This document shows positions 45,471 to 57,000 of a stretch of DNA of 64,000 bases, in pieces. Below the pieces are notes generated by a model. That model worked only from the letters and a program-made list of their open reading frames with translations. It ran no database searches and was not told the origin of the DNA. The stretch lies in contig NW_004457532.1 in assembly GCF_000313135.1 (NCBI RefSeq), positions 111,155-175,154 of the forward strand, given 5' to 3'. Positions within the stretch are counted from its first letter, which is position 1. Every line of letters starts with the position of its first letter. This stretch comes from Acanthamoeba castellanii str. Neff (lineage: Eukaryota; Discosea; Longamoebia; Acanthamoebidae). A program made the position numbers and the translations under genes.

Positions 45471-46773
45471 CTATGGCAGGGGTCGGCCGAGCAGGGACGA
45501 GACAGATGTGACAGGAATGGGAGGCATGCCAGGGTGAAGCTGGTTGTGGATATCCACCGCCCACTCGTAGATGCCCAACGCCGACCAGGGATCCTGATCG
45601 CTCACCCTCCTGCAACGTTGTCGGTGTCAGTCCATCATCAGCAACCACCACTACGGGAGTGAAGGGCGAAAGCGTACCTGGGCGCAGAGCGGAAGGGCTC
45701 CATGATCTCGACTGCTCGCTTCATGAGTCGGGCTTCAGCCTCCTTGGCATAGGGCCGCGTGGCCGTCGACTTGGCCGGTGATGCACCGGTGCCCGCGGTC
45801 GTGTGTGCAGACACGTCGGCGGGCGAGAAGGGGAGGAGCGGCGGAAGGGGCGCGAGCGGCGCCGCGGGCTCCACCCCGACCAGCAGGCCCAGACCCACCT
45901 TCCACACGCGTGCGGGCTCCGTCAAGGCCTCTGCCAGGGCCGACTCCACGCCGTCACTTCACGCCCCCACCCGCGATCAGACCCAGCGGAGACGAAGAAG
46001 AAGGGAGGAGTCGTGTGCACCTCTCGTGTTGGTGTGCGCCGCATGTGCACTCGGTCTCAAGGCCATGTGAGTGGTGGTGGTCCTTGGCACGGGCCTTCCT
46101 CTGCTTTGGCCGCAGCTTCCGGCTGACGAGTCTGTTCGAGAAACGAGTGAATGGGCAAGGCCGTTGGGGGACGGAAGGCGAGGAAAAAAGGTGTACTGGT
46201 GGACCAGTTGCTCCGCCTGCTTGAGGCTCTCCTCGCTGCCGCACGTGTAGGTGACGATCACACAGCAGAAGGGCGCCGTCGCTCGCAAGGCGCCGAGCAG
46301 GTGCGGGTCCAACAGCTCCTCTGCGGAGAGTAGTGCACACAAGTTAGCCAACGCGGGCGCCCTAGGGGTGCGTGGAAAGTGGTGGCGCGCCTTCGACGGT
46401 GTGGAAGTGAAGGCGAAGCATGACTGTCTCGACTTCAGGCAGCACCAGCGCCCTGCTCACCCGCCGGCCCATGCCCTGCACGGCCCAACCCCCCCCCCTC
46501 TTAAGTGGCGGTTCAGGCGAGGGAGTAAAGGAGATGGGGAGTACTCACCGCCACTCGCACGGAGGAGGCGAGCACCCCCGGCGCCCGGAGGTCCACCGAG
46601 GGGCTGGTCTGGGCCAGCAGTGCGGCGAGCACGTCCACCAGGCGGTCCGCCTCCGGACCTACCACCAACACGTCCACCTGCAGCATACAGCCACCATCAT
46701 CATACCCCCTGTCAGGCTCGCCTGGCCCTGTGGGCAAGTGGGCCAGGTGCCGTACGTGACCACACCCTGCCAT
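45471..46773 (-). CDS. Hypothetical protein, possibly a degenerate G-domain
   Basis: I do not recognise a family. The reconstructed protein (about 270 residues) starts at ATG 46771-46773 as MAGCGH, spliced in phase to VDVLVVGPEADRLVDVLAAL. Next come GMGRRVSRALVLPEVETV, LLGALRATAPFCCVIVTYTC (about 46245-46300) and a WKVGLGLLVGVEPA segment in the next exon. The order of strands and a G-P-E-A-D loop at the first turn recall a Ras-like fold without the P-loop Lys, as in adaptin-binding p34/AAGAB proteins. This is weak. The last exon ends with ALGIYEWAVDIHNQLHPGMP. One intron near 46330-46395 needs a non-GT donor or a different boundary. Confidence 0.45.
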
Positions 46774-46877
46774 GCCTTCCAAATACAAATACAAAATAAA
46801 TGATGGCAGGTTTTTCTTTTTGATCCCGTTTTTTAATTCAAAAAAAAAAAAACTTGAGTGATGGACACGCGTCAAAG

Positions 46878-49800
46878 CTAAGCCATGTCGGAGATGAGGA
46901 GACCATCGCCGCCGGCCTGCTGGGAAAGGAAGGACACGACGTCGGCCATGTCGGGGCGCTTTTCCGGCCGTACGTGCCAGCAGCGGCTCATCATCTTCCT
47001 GAACGCGTCCGGGCAGTCTCCCGGCACCTGCGGGCGCTTGCCCTCCAGCACGTCCAACGAAACGCCCATGAAGTTCCTTAAGACAAAAAGAAGGTTGCGT
47101 GAGTATTGACTCTCTGTGCGTGTGCGTGTGCGTGTGCGTGTGCGTGTGCGGTGTATGTGTGCGTGTGCGGTGTTTGTGTGAAAACACGTACAGGCCAGCG
47201 AAGGGGGTGCGTCGGGTGAGGACTTCCCACATGATGATGCCGAAGCTGTAGACGTCGGCCTTCTCCGAGTACCGTTCGCCGCGGATGATCTCGGGGGCGG
47301 TCCAGCAGGGCGTGCCGCAGCGGGTCATCGTCGCGTTCTCCTCCTTGAGTCGGGCGAACCCAAAGTCGGCCACCTTGATGTTCATGTTCTCGTCCACGAG
47401 CAGGTTGGACGACTTGAGGTCGCGGTGGATCACGGCGGTGGGCTGGAGGCTGTGCAGGTAGGAGACGCCCTGCGCCGCCGAGCGAAGCATCGACAGCCGC
47501 TGCTGCCACGGCAGCTTGATGCCGCGATTGGCCAGCATGTCGCGCAGGCTGCCCTGCTGCACAAACTCGGTCACGATGCACAGGTTGGGCTTCTTCACAC
47601 ATGCGCCTGGAATGTTCATCGCATACCGACTGTCAGCCTTCTGAAGAATGCCAAATACGCACACAGCACCGTGATGGAGGCGATGGGTGGGTACCGATGA
47701 ACATGACGACGTTGGGGTGGGTGAGCTCCGAGAGGAAGGCCATCTCGGCACGGAACTCGAGCAGGCGACGCTCGGTGAGCTTCTGCTTGATGAACCGCTT
47801 CACCGCCACCTCGATGCCCTTCCAGCGACCGTGGTTCACGAGGCCGTAACTGCCCATACCCACCTGCTTGCCCAGCTGGATCTCGTTGTAGTCGATGATC
47901 CACCTACGCACGTATGTAACGATCAACCATGAGCCCATGTGCGGCAGTGCATGTGCGGTGTGTGTGGTGTGTGGGGTGTGTGTGGGGTGTGTGTGGGGTG
48001 TGTGTGGGGTGTGTGTGTTGTACATACCGGCACAGGTTGGCAGAGGCAAGGAAGGCGTCCTCCTTTTCCATGGGATCGCCGACCTGGTTGAGATGCTCGA
48101 TCTCGCCGCTGTCCAAGGGGTCGGCCTCGTCGCTCAGGTCGTCCCTGCTGAGGTCGTCCGCGCCCGCGTTGGGCTTGGTCGGCCCCCATGCCGCCGAAGA
48201 AGCGGCCCTCGAGGTTCCTCGCGCGCAGCTCGTACAGCCGCGTGCCCTCGGGACTGTCCGGCATCTCGAACTTGCCCACGCACCCCAGCCGATTGCGCTC
48301 CTTGGCCAGGGCGCTCTCCTTGACCTTGCCCCAGGTCGCCTCCGAGATCAGCACCTGGCCGCCGTGGGCCAGCGTCGTGATGCGTGCCGCAGTGTTCACC
48401 ACAGGTCCGGTGAACTCGATGCGCCTGGTAAGCGGGTCGGCCACACGGCGCGGCTCGCCCAGGTGTACGCCCATTCGCACCCGCGGACCCTGTGCGCCCC
48501 CAATGTAGGTCAGGAAAAGCGGCGGGAAAAGAGGGCCGGACAGCCGTGCGCGTACCTTGAAGATGACGCGATCGTCGGTGTCGCCCCACTCCTCGGCGGC
48601 GGCCGGGTGGTTGAGGAGCTCGCGGGGCCAGTCGACGCGGAGGAGCTCGCTCTGCACGTGCATGCACCACTCCAGCGCATTGTCGGCGGTCTGGAATGCC
48701 GCACACAGCGCACCTTCGCCGTTGTTGCCGTCCCTGCGCGTTTATTGTTATGTTAGCCCACAATCTCATCGTTTGGGCGCCCAAAACGATCACGCTGTGT
48801 GGGTGGGCGGGGAGGAAATACGAACTTGAAGAAGGAGACCTCGTAGCCGTCGAATTGGAGGAGGGACGAGCGAAGGAGCGAGTTGTGGGCGATGGTGGCG
48901 TCCTTCATGGCCTCGGGGTGGTGCTCCCACAGGGCCATGGCCCGCACGATGTCCGAGAACACGATCGCCACCTCGCCGGTCGGCGCCCGGGTGCCCAGGC
49001 CCGCCACCCGGCGGCCCGGGTCCGAGGAGTGGCTTGTGTGCGAGCCGGTGCTCGCGTTGGAGCCGAGGACGGACGGGTTGCCGCCGGTCCCGCTGCTCGT
49101 CGTCCACGAGCCGTGGCCGGTGGTGCTGGAGCCGCGCTCGGCCAGGGAGTCGAGCCGCGTCATGATCTCCAGGAACTTGGGCCGCACCGTGGGGTCGCTG
49201 TCCCACGCGTTGCGCATCAGCGAGACGTAGTCCTCGGGGGCGTCGCTCGGCACCTCAGGCCGCAAGTTGTCCCGCAGCACCGCCACGGCCACCGCTGCAG
49301 GGCTGTTGGCCATAAATAATAACCGTTAAGTGTGTGTGTGTGTGTGGTGTGTGTGTGTTGGGTACGCGTGATGATGGGAGGGTGTACCTCATGGACGCGA
49401 ATGGATCGAGGCGCGTGAGGACCTCCCAGAGAATGATACCGAACGAGTACACGTCGGCCGCCTCGTGGTCGATGTACGAGGACTCGTTGAGCACCTCGGG
49501 CGCGGTCCAGTGGATGCTCCCGCCCTGCATGAGCTGCTCCTGCTGGTTTCTCTTGATCTGCTCCTTGAATCGAGTGAGGCCGAAGTCGGACACCTTGACG
49601 TTCCACTTGGCATCGAGCAGCAGGTTGAGCGACTTGAGGTCGCGATGCGCAATGCCTGCCCAGCCACGGAGACGGGGCGTCAACACCAACAACTCGCAAA
49701 GAGCAAAAAAAGAGAAACAAAAAGAGAAACAAATAGGAAACGTACCCGAGGAGTGGAGGAAGTACATGCCCTTCGCGGCCTGGCGCAGAATCTTCATGCG

Positions 49801-52014
49801 CAGCGCGATGGGGATGTCCGGGATGAGCTCATTGTGCAGCACATCTGTAACGTTACGGCGCTTGCGCGGATTAGGCTCGCGCCAACTGAGTGGACAGTCT
49901 TTCGATTCGTACCGTAAAGGGAGCCCAGAGACATTAGCTCCATCACGATGCACAGCTTGGGAGGCTTGGTGGAGGCGGCCATGAAGAGGACTACGTGAGG
50001 GTGACGCAGAGTGGTCATCACGCGCACCTCGTCGATGAAGGCATTCCTCGTCTCGTTGGAGGCGTTTCCCGCAAGAAGCGTCTTCACCGCCACCTCGGTA
50101 CCGCGCCAGACCGCCTTTCGCACCTCGCCGTAGCCACCCGTGCCCAGAACCTCGCCAAACTCGATTTCGTTGGGGTCCACCAGCCAGTCCTCGTTCTATG
50201 CCAGCGTCAAGCCCGCGCATTAGTTCAGTCCTGGGACAAGAAGAAAGGGAACGAAGAAGAACGAAGTGTTGGGCGCAGGGTACCTTGCGACGTCGGCTGC
50301 AGAAGCCGACGAGGATGATGAGGGCGATGAGACCGAGGATGACGCAGCAGACGAGGGGCAGCACGACCCCCAGCACGATGCCGATGACGGCACCGGTGCT
50401 GAGCCCGCCGTCGGCGCTGACGTTCTCCTCGCAGTACTGGCCCGTACGGTCGGACTCGCAGGCGCACACGCCCGCCGAGCAGTTGCCCTGATTGGAGCAG
50501 ATGTACCCGTCCTTGACGCAGCCGCGCAGCGAGTTGACATAGACGCCGTTGGCCTTGACGCCCACCAGCGTGGTCAGGATCCGGCGCCTGGTCTCCTCGC
50601 TCGGCAGCACCACTACAGTGTGCGCCCCCGGGGGTGGAGTCGGTCATAGTTGGAGCACACGGAGTGGGTTGAGACGGGATTGGGGGGGAGCGTACTGCGG
50701 TTGAGCTCGGCGAGATGGGCACCATCGCTGGTGGACACGATCCACCAGATCCAATCGACGAGGAACTCCGCGCGCTGCACGTCGGTCATGCTGGTATCGG
50801 CGATGAGCATGTAGAAGTAGGACGAGAGCGGCCAGCTCGCGTTTCCCTTGGGGTTGACGAGGTCCGCGGTGAAGCGGTCGCTAAACGTGGGTACCTCCGC
50901 CATCGCCGACTCGATCGCCTGGTTGGAGGAAGCAGCGGTGTTTGGTATTTGGCCAAATAGCAAGGCCAAATAGCAAGGCTCGGGCGTGCTGCTGTGGCGT
51001 ACCTCCGTGGTGGGAGCGACGACCGCGCCCGAGGGCAGAGCGAGGGAGGCCTCAGTGACCGTCGGATACGAGCCCTTGTACGAGCCCGACAGGTAGCTGG
51101 GCAGATACGTGATCCTGTACGGCGAGTCGTTGACGGTGGCGGCCAGCTCTGATCATGTGGCCCACACCAACACCCAGAGTAGCGGTTAGCCAGTTCTCTG
51201 CGTGGCGTACTGGGTCGAAAGCTGCAAGGCGGGCGTACGGGCGGGAGCGGCGCTGACGGTTCGGCCCGAACTGGCCACCGGGTAGGTCGAGCTCTGCCGG
51301 CGGGCGAAGGAGGTAGAGTTGACCTGCTTCGACAGCGCCAGGGAGAAGGTGTAGTAGTGCACGTCCGGGTTGCTCAACACCACGGTGATGTTATGGTCCG
51401 GCAAAGTCACACCCAGGTTTCGCCTTGACACACACCACACACACACACACACAGGAGAGAGGGGAGAGAGAGAGCATCAGCGCACTGCAGCGACGCCCCA
51501 TTGGCTGAAAGCAAGAGGAGTCGCGGAGTGCGTACTGCTGGATGGCAACGTCGTTCCACTTGCTGATCGACCCTCCCCTGTACCAAGGCAACGCCGACCG
51601 GTGTGAGAAGCAGAGCGCCAGCGCGGTGTCGTGTGAGCGGGGCAGTACCAGATGCCCGCGAGGATGTCCATGTCCAACACCAGGTTCGTGATGCCGGGCA
51701 GGGAGTAGCCGATGTTGATCGAGAAGGCGCTCACAGGGCTGAGGTCCAATGGAGAGGTACGGGATCCCGGTAAGGCCTGGGCACCACCCCATGGGGAAAG
51801 GCGGGTGTGCAGTACGTACATGTACTGGAGGTCGGGGAAGCTGTTGTAGTCGGCCTCGGTCAGGTAATCCGTCGCTCCGGCATAGTCCACGTTGCCCGAC
51901 AGCATCTGCTCCTTTCCATCGGCTGTTTCGCAAACGATCACGCGCCCACGGGCGGTGAGACAGTTGTGCAAGGGTGCGGATGTTGTGGTGCGTGTGTACG
52001 TGTGTGCGTGTGTG

Positions 52015-52068
<54 letters not shown>

Positions 52069-53705
52069 ATCGAGAGAAGACGAACCGTCGCCGAAATACT
52101 GGCTGGTGAGAGACGATACGCTCTTGGCGTAGTAGAAGGCCCAAGAGGCCATGTGCGGGGCGAGAGGACCGGTGCCCGTGAGCGACGACGTCTGGAGGGA
52201 CCGCCGGGTGACGCCGTTCTGGGTGCATGTGATGGCCGACAGCTGGTTGACCACGCGGATGCGGAAGGGCGTGGTCAGCGACGTGTAGCCGTACATCTCG
52301 ATCGACGACCCGATCTGCTCGTTGGTGAGGCCCCACGTCACGAAGTCGAGGAAGGTGCTCGAGCCCAGGCAGTCGTCGGCCACGTAGTCCTTGCGCTGGA
52401 TCGTGTGCGCGAGAAGGCTCAGCGGGTAGCTCTGCTCGCCCGGCCCGTCCACAATCCACTGCGGCAGCGCGTTGGAGCCACGGTCCGTCGGGTTGAAGTC
52501 GTTCATCGCCGCGCGAACACCCTCCACATGCGGAGCCACATATTTCTCTGTGCGTGTGGCAAAATATTGGCAATACATAAAAACGATCGATGAGAGACCG
52601 TAATTTGGAAAGGTGAGAACAGATAGTATTACTTAATTGAGCGGAATTCAGCATGTGAACCAGAACAACAACAACAAAAAGACGCGAAAAGCAGCGAGGG
52701 AGGGCTACGCACGGGCTTTGTTGCGGAGGAGGGCGACGCCGCAGCCGTACTGGACGAAGGAGGTGATGAAGAAGGAGTCGTTGTTGACGTAGGAGAGCAC
52801 GTTATCGGTGCTGAGCGTGTAGCCTAAGACCGAGGGGCCGGTCGCGCTGAGGAACGCGGGGAAGCTCGATGCATTGCCGGCCAGCACGGGCGGGAGGTAG
52901 GCCAGAGTGCCGTTGGCCTTCAGAGCCTGAGCCGTCGCGTTGTCCACGTCCGCCATGAACGACGCCAGCCCGCGCACGAACACCTGCGTGACCGCGCGCT
53001 GCTCCGGCGGCACCCACGCCAGCTTGATGGGCTCGTCCGGCAGCAGACCCACCAGCGTCGGGTTGAGCGCGGTGATCTCCGTGTCGTTCCAGGACGTGAC
53101 CTGGCCGAGCCTGTTCCCAGAGCCACGCCACGAGGCGACGCACACGGACCGTTCAGTTCATGAACGAGCCGCTGCACGAGGGGAGGAATTTTGTGTTTGC
53201 GGGGGAGGCTGAGCGAGTATATGAGTCGCACCAGATGCGGGCGAGGACTTCGCGGCTGAGGCGGAGGGTGGCGTTGGAGGGGAGGGCGCTGATCTTGTAG
53301 ACGACGGCCATGGCTGACCCGACCTGGGGCACCTGGAGGTACTCGGACCCGAGGGCGGCCCCTACGGGGGCGTCGACGCCGAGGAAGTCGTAGTCGCCGC
53401 GCAGGTAGCCCGCCAGGCCGTCGGTCAGGTTGTAGACGCTGGTGTAGGTGAACCCCAGCTGGTTCGCCACATACTTGTACTGGTTGTTCCACTCGATGTA
53501 GGCGCCCACCCCCACCTCCGCCCCCGCCCCCCGTACCAGTTGTCCATCTGCTCCTGCTGGTGGTGGTACCAAGGCCCACCATGACGGTCGGTCAGTTGAG
53601 GTCTTGCGAAGGAGCAAGAAGGAGTGAGGTGGGAGTACTGTGAAGAAGGCCCATAGCTAAAAGAAGAAGCAGCAGCACACTCCACCTAAAGGAGAACGCG
53701 GACAT
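46878..53705 (-). CDS. Receptor 2: paralogue of receptor 1 (tandem PstS-like domains, EGF-like, TM, kinase, cyclase-like, kinase)
   Basis: Same order of parts as receptor 1. The start at 53703-53705 gives a signal peptide (MSAFSFRWSVLLLLLLAMGL). The first PstS-like domain opens with GAGAEVGVGAYIEWNNQY (about 53480-53540); the second spans about 50700-51960, with LTEADYNSFPDLQYM near 51830 and SINIGYSLPGITNLVLDMDI near 51670-51725. The EGF-like unit has six Cys (50410-50530). The helix GAVIGIVLGVVLPLVCCVIL is at about 50325-50395. Kinase 1 (49180-50190) has EVAVK, HRDLKS and DFG; kinase 2 (46878-47905) likewise. In the cyclase-like domain (48195-48975), FSDI and the catalytic Arg (NTAARI, about 48379-48400) are kept, but the second metal Asp is absent. 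A long TG repeat lies in one intron. Confidence 0.9.
47965..48020. repeat. GT/G-rich minisatellite in a receptor 2 intron
   Basis: About four copies of a 12-nt unit, tgtgtgtggggt on plus, inside an intron between the cyclase-like domain and kinase 2 of receptor 2. Confidence 0.85.
52016..52067. repeat. (TG)26 microsatellite in a receptor 2 intron
   Basis: An uninterrupted TG/GT run of 26 units inside an ectodomain intron of receptor 2, flanked by imperfect GT-rich sequence from about 51985. Confidence 0.95.
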
Positions 53706-54076
53706 GCTGCAGTGAGGTTGTGTGTCAGGGTGGTGCTGGTTTGACGGTGAGGAGGAAGAAAGAACGGTCATGAGGCGATCGTGGGCCGATTTGGTGGTCT
53801 GTCGGGTCTTGGTTCCTGTGCCGACGCGGCCGACCAACGGCGGGAAAGGGAACGCCCGGGTGGCCAATGGGCTCGCGGGATGTTGTTGCGAGGCGCAATT
53901 TTACGAAATAAGCAATGCCGGTTGCTCGTCACCGGCCTATCTGTTGGCGTGCCCATACATGCAACGTACGCGACCAGGTTCCAAGGAGAACTTCCCGGAG
54001 CGAACGTACAGCTGTACGCACCACGACACGCGCGTGCGTTGAACGTTGTTATTGTTGTTCGTCTCACTGGGTTTGT
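53706..54076. promoter_or_regulatory. 5' flank of receptor 2
   Basis: No supported gene. The region is upstream of receptor 2 and downstream of the ULK-like kinase, both on minus. It holds a CCAAT sequence on plus (53864-53868) and a perfect 14-nt palindrome CGTACAGCTGTACG (54005-54018). It does not contain the long inverted repeat seen upstream of receptor 1. Confidence 0.4.
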
Positions 54077-57000
54077 TTACAACTCGAACAGGAGGGCGTG
54101 CGAATAGCCTGTGGTCCAGAGAAAGCGGTGAGTGCGGCGATCGGACAAAGGCGAAGGAGAGACTGGACCCCGTACCTGTGTGCCCGTAGACGAAAAAGTA
54201 CGACGTGTTCTGCAGGAAACCAGACGCGGCAATGAAGTCCAACGAACCTGGTTACCATCACCACACATCAGCAGCACACGGTCAGCTCCGGTTGCTAATC
54301 AACCCCTTTTGACAGAAAGCCCAACAACAGCACAACGACAATGGCGAGTACGACAGAGGAGCAGCCATACCCAGCACGCGGTTCTTCTCGTTTATCTCGA
54401 GGTGCGACGAGAAGAGGACAGGCGAGTAGGGCGACGACGTGTCCTCTGGTCGTCCCAGCGTGTTGACTGCGATGATTCGAGACTGTGCGCGCCCACGAAG
54501 GGTTGTTACATGCATGCGTGAGGGGGTCGTTCAAACGGACCGTGGGAGTGGTCCGTACCTTGTTCGCGTTCTGCACGGCCCCGAGGGTGGCGTCGCCTCT
54601 GCGGCACAGCGCAGCTGGTGGTGAGACGCAGACGCAGATGCAGACCAACCAAGTCCAGTCCCCACAAGCAGGGGGGAGTGCGTACTTAGAGTCAAAATGG
54701 AGGCGCAGGCGATTCCCCTCCTGTCCCAAAAACTCGACAAGCCACACGACACACTTGTACCTGCAAAGCCACCATCGGCATAGAATCAGGGCACGACCAA
54801 AGAGTGGTTTGCTGGGAGCACGCGTACTTGCTGTTTGTGCGATATCGGCACTCCACGTTGGTGCGCATCTTGAGCGTGGCCTCACCTGGGCGCAGGGTCT
54901 CTCGTCTAGGGGAGAGTGGCTCCTCGCTGTGAGAAGCTTACATATGATGAGATGGTGGGCGCGCAGGCGTACACTTGGCTGGGGGCCACGAGCTCCAGCA
55001 TGTTCTTGGACTTCTCCTTCACGGGGAGCTCTCGGCTGCGTCGCTCCTTTTCCTTCTTTCGTTTGACGCGCTCCTCGTCCTGGGCGTTGATGATCATCTC
55101 CTGCTGCTGAATCACCGACAGGTGCTGCTCGACCGAGCTCTTGAACGCGTAGTTTTGCTTCTCCAGTTCCACGTTCTTTTGCTCCTGCACAGCACATTCA
55201 GGTCAACGCCTTGTGATGAGTTCATGCACGCGCACATGATCGCGTGGTGGTACCCTGGAAGAAAGCATGTCCTTGTATGTGGCCATCTCGGCCATGTGCT
55301 GCTTCTTCATCTCGTTCATCTGGGTGACGAGGAGCTCCTCGCGCTCCTTGCCCTCCTTCTTCTGCGTCTCGAGCGCAGCTCGCAGCTCGTTGTTCTCCCG
55401 CTCGAACAGCTCCTTGATCTTGTTGAACTGGTTGGCCTTCTCCTCGTCCCACTTGGCGATGGTCTCGTTCAGCTTCCCGATCTCTTGCTCCTTTTCCTGC
55501 AGCTCCGCCTCCAGCTGCGCAATCTGCTTCAGCGCCGCGGCGCTGGTCGTGGACGACGACGCCGACGACTTGGGGGTAGCGGCACGCGGAGTGATCGGCT
55601 GTAGGCACCGGTGCGCGAAGAACTCGTTCCACCCGAGCCGCATGTCGGCATCCTTCTGCAGCAGGCCGGTCAGCAAGTGCCTGTGCCACCCACCACCCAC
55701 CCACGGTCAGAGGACTAAAGGCGCGCCACATCTCGAGACGAAGAGGCGACTTGTGGGAACTCGCACTTTATCTCCTCGCTGAGTCCGATATCGGGAGGGA
55801 ATATGAGCGACTGGTGCGATATGTTGTGCAGCAGCTGCGAGATATTATTGCCCTTGTAGGGCAGCTCACCCACCACCATTTCGTAGGTGATAATACCCAC
55901 GCTCCACAGGTCCTAATGAGCAACGGCGTAAGCAGCCATCCATGCTGGTTTTGGAGCCAACCCCAAGCGTTCAACGAAACAAGAGTAGCTGGCGTACGCA
56001 TTTCTCGGTGAACGGTATTGGCCTGAACACCTCGGGAGCCATGTAGAGGGGCGTACCCACATGCGTCTCTGCCAACTCACCCGGACCCAGGAATCTCCCA
56101 AGACTGATTGCCGCCATCGTTGAGCACGAGCAAACAGAGAGACTCTTTGCGCGCTGGAGACGTACCCAAAATCGCTGATCTTAAGAATACCGTTCTCAGA
56201 CGGCTCGGTGAGCAGAAGGTTCTCGGGCTATGGGGGGAAACAGGCAACCGGGCTGGCGTGAGTGTACAACGTGGCACGGCACAAAGACACTTCTTCACGG
56301 GGCACTGAGTACCTTAAGATCGCGGTGAAGAATGTTCTTCTCGCGCAGGTATTTGAGACCGGCTGCCAGGTTCTGCAGCCAGTGCCGAGCCTCTGGCTCC
56401 GGAATGCGTCCCTTCTTGCGCAAATAATTGCCCAGATCACCACTACGCAGTGGTATGGGCAATGAGTGGTTGGCTCGCACAGTGCTACAGCAGTGACTGA
56501 CGGCAACTTACCCGGCAACGTATTCCATGATGATGAAGATGCGCTGATCCACTTGCTGCATGGCCATTAAATGGGTCAATGAGTGATTGGAGGGAGGGAG
56601 GGAGTATGGAGCGGCCATACGTACCACGACTTCGTAGAGTTGGACCGCGTTCACGTGGGTGACTTGCTTCATGATGGCAATCTCGTTGGTGAGCTGTGGG
56701 ATGTGACGGCGTACGATAAGCACTCGGCTCATGCAACACGAGGCGGAGTTGTGACTACACTAACCTGCTTCTTGGCCCTCACGAGTTGTTGTGGCTGCTT
56801 GTCCTTCATGATGACCCTCCAATCGATGATCTTGATGGCTACCGGAGCGGCATTCGTCTGGTTGTAGCCCAAAAACACCTACAGAGTGCACGTGACACGG
56901 ATTGCGGTCGGTATATACAGTAGGAGGAGAGGGGGGACCAAGGAGAGTACCTTGCCGAACTTGCCCTTGCCCAGCTTGATGCCAGCATTGAAGTGGTTGC

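Noticed and set aside
47100..47190. Tandem GTGTGC repeats near the end of receptor 2 taken as possible coding His/Thr repeats
   Set aside because: They fall between two kinase exons with clear splice signals, so they are intronic.
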